Assembly (NCBI GenBank): GCA_900546715.1
Contig: UREA01000029.1
Location: 1 to 17,470, forward strand
DNA length: 17,470 nt
Origin: an uncultured Mycoplasmatota bacterium
GTDB lineage: Bacteria > Bacillota_I > Bacilli_A > RF39 > UBA660
Direction of reading: 5' to 3'
Shown here: positions 14,458 through 17,470 of the stretch, one piece after another
How positions within the stretch are numbered: the stretch's first letter is position 1
Layout of the letters: each line of letters starts with the position of its first letter
Position numbers and translations under genes: made by a program
The notes under the pieces: model-generated
The model's database searches: none
Told to the model about the DNA's origin: nothing
What the model saw: the letters and a program-made list of their open reading frames with translations, nothing else

Positions 14458-14547
14458 TCATAATTTTAATAATTGTTTACCAAATAATGTAGACATACCA
14501 ATATATCCACCATTGATACTTAATAATTCTTCATTTGTTAAATACAT
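14458..14547 (-). CDS. Bacteriocin-like peptide 3, cut short by an in-frame TGA
   Basis: The leader MYLTNEELLSINGG is intact. The mature part reads YIGMSTLFGKQLLKL and then meets TGA (plus 14458-14460), giving 29 residues in total. Reading on in the same frame gives 16 more sensible residues (IALGNKIRYLIDAISL) and a TAA at 14407-14409, directly against the ribosome site of peptide 2. That would make a 46-residue peptide like peptide 1. The TGA is therefore probably a recent nonsense mutation, or alternatively natural truncation or read-through. The ATG lies 1 base after the accessory gene's stop; the ribosome site GGAGGT is the accessory gene's Gly-Gly codons. Confidence 0.8.
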   Translation of the reverse strand: MYLTNEELLSINGGYIGMSTLFGKQLLKL

Positions 14548-14548
14548 T

Positions 14549-14950
14549 CTAACCTCCATATATTAATTTTTTTAATTTGGTTGCCACTTTTTCTTTATCA
14601 TGATAAATATTTGTATCAACTATTGAATTTTCCTTAAAATTATTTTCGATATCTATTACTACTTCTTGGTAATTTATATTGTTGCTAAGTAGTATTTCAC
14701 TAATGTTTTTAACTTCATAAGTATACTTTTCATCTTCAATTACTAAATATTCACCATTTATTATTGTATCAGAGTATTCTATTGGGATATTTAGAACTAA
14801 ACTATGATTTTTAATATAACCTACAGTATTATAAACATCATAAACTTCTACTCTAAGCATGTATAAAGTTAAACCAATAGCTATAATTACCATAATGATA
14901 AAGACGTGATAAACATGATATTTAATGTGTGTTAATTCTTCGTATGTCAT
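14549..14950 (-). CDS. Short bacteriocin-export accessory protein (HlyD-like remnant)
   Basis: This 133-residue protein has one transmembrane helix (about residues 13-32, VYHVFIIMVIIAIGLTLYML), a small beta-rich external domain (about 33-105) and a helical tail. N-terminus inside followed by a helix and a beta domain resembles the membrane-fusion (HlyD/LcnD-type) accessory proteins of bacteriocin exporters. It lacks their long periplasmic-type coiled coil, so it is either a minimal version or only analogous. It overlaps the exporter gene by 29 bases, with TAGGAG about 6 bases before its ATG, and runs directly into peptide 3. Position alone ties it to export or immunity; an immunity function cannot be excluded. 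Confidence 0.7.
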   Translation of the reverse strand: MTYEELTHIKYHVYHVFIIMVIIAIGLTLYMLRVEVYDVYNTVGYIKNHSLVLNIPIEYSDTIINGEYLVIEDEKYTYEVKNISEILLSNNINYQEVVIDIENNFKENSIVDTNIYHDKEKVATKLKKLIYGG

Positions 14951-16988
14951 GAGTTTCTCCTACATTGATGATTTTATCAAACATTTTATCATGGTTTTTA
15001 TGAGTAATATAAATAATAGTTTTATCTTTAAAATAATTTCTTATATTTTGCATAATTCTTTCCTCCAATTTATAATCAACTTCACTTAATGCCTCATCCA
15101 AAATAAGAATTTGAAAGTCGTTAAGTAAAGCTCTAGCTAAAATTATTCTTTGTTTTTCACCACCTGAGATATTATCTGTTTCATTGCTAATACCAGTGTT
15201 ATAACGCAATGGTTTATTTTCAACTATTTCATCAACAGCACACATTTTACAAATTTTAAAAAATGTCTTATCAGGTATATTTCTATCAAGTAATATATTA
15301 TTTTTAATAGTCTCCGATATAATATTTTCATTTTGATTAACATAAAGGACATTTTTCCTAATTGTAGCAATACTTAGATCTCTTATATTGATACCTCCGA
15401 TTAAAATGTTTCCTTTATAATCAGTTATATATTTATCGAACATTTTGCAAAGTGTAGATTTACCACACCCGCTCTTACCTTTAAGCAGGACAAATTCACC
15501 TCCCTTAATAAATAAATTAAAATTTTTAAATATATTATCGATATTGTTATACGAATAAGTTAAATTACTAATTTTAATACTATTATCTTTTAAAAATATA
15601 GATTTTCCCATTATTTCCTGTTCACTACTCAAAAAATCATTAATTTTAGAGTAAGTCGCTTTCAAAAAATTATATTTTGGAATACTATCTATACAATTTT
15701 TAATGGGATCTAAGAAGAATCCTAAAAGAGTATTAAATGTAATTAAAGCTGTTATTTCTAAGTCTCCTTTAAAAATAAGATAAAATCCCCAGGTATTGAT
15801 TATAAAAAAGCCAATTTCACTAATAAAATTTTTAATTGTGCGTTCTTTGTTTAAAAAACTACCGAGATTAAATGTATCATACAAAAATGTTGTTAGGCTT
15901 TCCTCAATCTTTTTTAAACGAGTCTTTGTTAAATTCAAATTTTTAATACTATTTATCATATTGATATTTTCAAGTAAATTTGAGTTAAAACTTGATTCAT
16001 ACTCAATATTTTGATAAGCCTTTTTAAATACTAATTTGCTAGTTATTAAACCAACAATTAAGTATAAGATTAAACAAAGAAAAAGGGCTAAAAATAAGTT
16101 TTTACTTATACTTATTAGTAAAGGCACAGAAGCAAACATTAGTAGAAAATCTAGAATACAAGAAATAAAGATATCCGTAAATAAGTTTTTGATATTAGTT
16201 AGTTCATTTACTCTAGTCATTATTTCTCCACTAGATCTACTAGATATGACTTCTAAAGGGAGGTTGAATGTGTGATTTAAAAATGAAGCATTTAAAATAC
16301 AGTCGATATTTTTATTTAAATGAGTTTCTAAATAATTACGCATGTAAGTAAACGCTAGTTTTAAAATAGTAATAATGGCAAATAACAGTACAAATAACCT
16401 AATATAAGCAATATAATAATTTTTTGTTATACTGTTTATCATCACTTGAAAATAATAACTACTAGCTATAGTGAAAATCATCATAAATATGCTCATTAAG
16501 ACAATGTAAGCAAAAAGTCTTTTCTCTTGGAGCAAAATGTTTAAAAATATACTTAATAAACTATTTTCTTTCTTAAAAGAAATTATTTTAGTTTTAGGAT
16601 ATAGTATTAAAACTACTTTACTCCATTTATCTAGAAATTCATCTTTCTTCATTACAACTTTACCTTTAGCTGGATCCATTAGCACTACTTTATTTTTGGT
16701 AACTTTGTATATGACAACATAATGTTGATAGCCATTTTTCATGTTTAAATGAACTATCGCCGGATATTTAATTTCTGAATCATCTAGAGAAGTAACTTTT
16801 TTGCCAACACCATCAAAACCATATTTTCTAGCAGCGGCAAGTAAATTTAGAGCTTTTGTGCCATCACTTGTTACTTTGGCATCTAGGCGAATACGTTCAA
16901 GGGAAACATATCCACCATAATGTTCAATTACTGATGCTAAAGAACAAGCTCCACAATCTCTAAAATCTCTTTGACGAATTATTTTCAT
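14922..16988 (-). CDS. Peptidase-containing ABC exporter for bacteriocins (C39 family)
   Basis: This 688-residue polypeptide has three parts. Residues 1-130 are a C39 peptidase: Gln6, catalytic Cys12 in DCGACSLASVIEHYGG, His89 in QHYVVIY and Asp105 in MDPAKGK; it cleaves after the Gly-Gly of leaders. Residues about 160-440 form a six-helix ABC membrane domain. The C-terminal ATPase has Walker A GKSGCGKST (504-512), signature ISGGEKQR (from 607), Walker B ILILDEA (from 627) and the H-loop His663. The start at 16988 follows GGAGG by 9 bases and gives the standard family N-terminus; a start at 17021 is possible but unlikely. It heads the bacteriocin operon and appears intact and functional. Confidence 0.93.
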   Translation of the reverse strand: MKIIRQRDFRDCGACSLASVIEHYGGYVSLERIRLDAKVTSDGTKALNLLAAARKYGFDGVGKKVTSLDDSEIKYPAIVHLNMKNGYQHYVVIYKVTKNKVVLMDPAKGKVVMKKDEFLDKWSKVVLILYPKTKIISFKKENSLLSIFLNILLQEKRLFAYIVLMSIFMMIFTIASSYYFQVMINSITKNYYIAYIRLFVLLFAIITILKLAFTYMRNYLETHLNKNIDCILNASFLNHTFNLPLEVISSRSSGEIMTRVNELTNIKNLFTDIFISCILDFLLMFASVPLLISISKNLFLALFLCLILYLIVGLITSKLVFKKAYQNIEYESSFNSNLLENINMINSIKNLNLTKTRLKKIEESLTTFLYDTFNLGSFLNKERTIKNFISEIGFFIINTWGFYLIFKGDLEITALITFNTLLGFFLDPIKNCIDSIPKYNFLKATYSKINDFLSSEQEIMGKSIFLKDNSIKISNLTYSYNNIDNIFKNFNLFIKGGEFVLLKGKSGCGKSTLCKMFDKYITDYKGNILIGGINIRDLSIATIRKNVLYVNQNENIISETIKNNILLDRNIPDKTFFKICKMCAVDEIVENKPLRYNTGISNETDNISGGEKQRIILARALLNDFQILILDEALSEVDYKLEERIMQNIRNYFKDKTIIYITHKNHDKMFDKIINVGETHDIRRINTH

Positions 16989-17103
16989 GTCCTTCTTCCT
17001 CCCTTCACTATATAACTTCAACTTTTTTTGTTAAAATTCTTTTTTTTCGTGAAAGTTTTTTTTAAAAATTTTTAATTTTTTTATTTTTTGGCTAAGTTAC
17101 GCC

Positions 17104-17182
17104 TTAAAATGGGCATATTTTTTTTATGTCAAGTTTACACTGTTTTACATAGTTTTACGGTGTTTTTTGAACATTTTTGAAA
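17104..17182 (-). promoter_or_regulatory. Candidate regulated promoter of the bacteriocin operon
   Basis: On the minus strand TTGACA (plus 17127-17132) is followed after 17 bp by TTTTAA (17104-17109), a weak -10. Directly upstream are 10-bp repeats, seen on the plus strand as GTTTACACTG (17133-17142), TTTTACATAG (17143-17152) and TTTTACGGTG (17153-17162), fading into 17163-17182. Helically phased repeats abutting a promoter suggest an activator or repressor site. The rest of 17022-17270 is T/A-rich with no gene I can support. Confidence 0.5.
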
Positions 17183-17270
17183 AAAATTTGAAAGAAATTT
17201 AGAACATATTATTATAATTCTGTCAAGGAAAACATTACTTTTTGACGTTAATTTTACATTTTGACAAAAC

Positions 17271-17295
17271 AAAAAAAATCCACAATTTATGTGAA
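17271..17295 (-). terminator. Intrinsic terminator of tRNA-Arg
   Basis: On the minus strand TTCACA (plus 17290-17295) pairs with TGTGGA (17279-17284) around a TAAAT loop, followed by eight T. It lies about 20 bases after the tRNA CCA end. Confidence 0.8.
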
Positions 17296-17312
17296 CTTTC
17301 TAAGCTAATTAA

Positions 17313-17389
17313 TGGTGTCCCTGACAAGAATCGAACTTGCGACCTTTACCTTCGGAGGGTAACGCTCTATCCAACTGAGCTACAGGGAC
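17313..17389 (-). tRNA. tRNA-Arg (anticodon CCG), CCA encoded
   Basis: The full cloverleaf is visible on the minus strand: acceptor GTCCCTG with CAGGGAC, D-stem GCTC/GAGC, anticodon stem TTACC/GGTAA with loop CTCCGAA (anticodon CCG, reading CGG Arg codons), and T-arm with loop TTCGATT. The ACCA 3' end is encoded. CGG should be rare in this AT-rich genome, so this is a minor isoacceptor. It has its own promoter and terminator. Confidence 0.97.
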
Positions 17390-17397
17390 ACACATTA

Positions 17398-17426
17398 ATT
17401 TTAGCATTATTTTTTAGAAATAGCAA
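17398..17426 (-). promoter_or_regulatory. Promoter of tRNA-Arg
   Basis: TTGCTA (plus 17421-17426) and TAAAAT (17398-17403) are spaced by 17 bp on the minus strand; the -10 lies 8 bases before the tRNA 5' end. Confidence 0.75.
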
Positions 17427-17430
17427 TGTT

Positions 17431-17456
17431 TATGGCTTAAGTATCCTTTTTTGATT
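17431..17456. repeat. 26-bp perfect direct repeat, copy 2
   Basis: Identical to 846-871 in the same orientation. On the minus strand it reads NQKRILKP followed directly by TAA, but the frame is closed by a TAA at 17463-17465 upstream, so it is not part of an intact second peptidase gene within the window. It lies upstream of the tRNA-Arg promoter. Confidence 0.85.
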
Positions 17457-17470
17457 GTGCAGTTATAATA

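Noticed and set aside
14407..14547. TGA in peptide 3 as evidence for a TGA=Trp genetic code
   Set aside because: The phosphohexomutase and one paralog gene end in TGA at sensible positions, and Trp codons checked in ileS and peptide 2 are TGG; a reassigned code would use TGA widely.
14204..14566. Plus-strand frame of 120 codons across the bacteriocin peptides
   Set aside because: It has low-complexity Pro/Asn/Ile content, no ribosome site and is antisense to three well-supported peptide genes with good ribosome sites and leaders.
14549..14950. Accessory protein as a full HlyD membrane-fusion protein
   Set aside because: It lacks the length and coiled-coil hairpin of that family; only the general topology and gene position agree.
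17242..17454. Plus-strand frame of 70 codons over the tRNA
   Set aside because: It is antisense to a complete tRNA-Arg and has no ribosome site; its peptide is translated tRNA complement.
17430..17470. 3' fragment of a second peptidase S51 gene at the window edge
   Set aside because: The frame has a TAA at 17463-17465 immediately upstream and the similarity ends after 26 bp, so it is reported as a repeat, not as a gene.

Overview
This is an AT-rich stretch of a low-GC Gram-positive (Bacillota, probably a Bacilli/Mollicutes-type lineage, possibly uncultured). The evidence is the base composition, strong AGGAGG-type ribosome sites, TTGACA/TATAAT promoters with 17-bp spacers, a T-box leader before ileS, and a divergent Xre/TasA-like pair. 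TGA appears to be a stop codon here: the phosphohexomutase gene and one of the paralog genes end in TGA, and the Trp codons I checked are TGG. Nearly every gene is on the minus strand, so the window reads right to left.

Layout, left to right. (1) 1-845 is the right part of an insertion sequence with a DDE transposase, inserted into the 3' end of a peptidase S51 gene. (2) 797-4947 holds peptidase S51 and isoleucyl-tRNA synthetase behind an isoleucine T-box riboswitch. (3) 4964-7826 holds a membrane protein, a phosphoglucomutase/phosphomannomutase and purine nucleoside phosphorylase. (4) 7881-8054 is a free-standing structured RNA gene with its own promoter and terminator and no family I can name. 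(5) 8072-10608 is an operon of three overlapping paralogous genes of unknown function. (6) 10614-11773 is a TasA/CalY-like exported protein divergent from a small Xre regulator, with CACGG/CCGTG inverted repeats between them. (7) 11774-13408 is a YhcG-like (DUF1016) PD-(D/E)XK protein gene, a 370-bp array of five hairpins sharing a CCASTGG apex with 11-bp iterons between them, and two copies of a conserved structured repeat bracketing the whole unit. (8) 13404-14099 is rpsU-yqeY. (9) 14118-16988 is a bacteriocin cassette: three double-glycine leader peptides, missed by ordinary gene length cut-offs, a short accessory protein, and a C39-peptidase ABC exporter. (10) 17271-17426 is tRNA-Arg(CCG) with its own promoter and terminator.

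The bacteriocin genes form a coherent machine: the exporter's C39 domain should cleave the leaders after Gly-Gly and export the peptides. One peptide gene carries an in-frame TGA. The least explained parts are the YhcG/hairpin-array island, the orphan RNA and the paralog trio. A 26-bp perfect repeat links the IS-disrupted peptidase end (846-871) to the right edge of the window (17431-17456).
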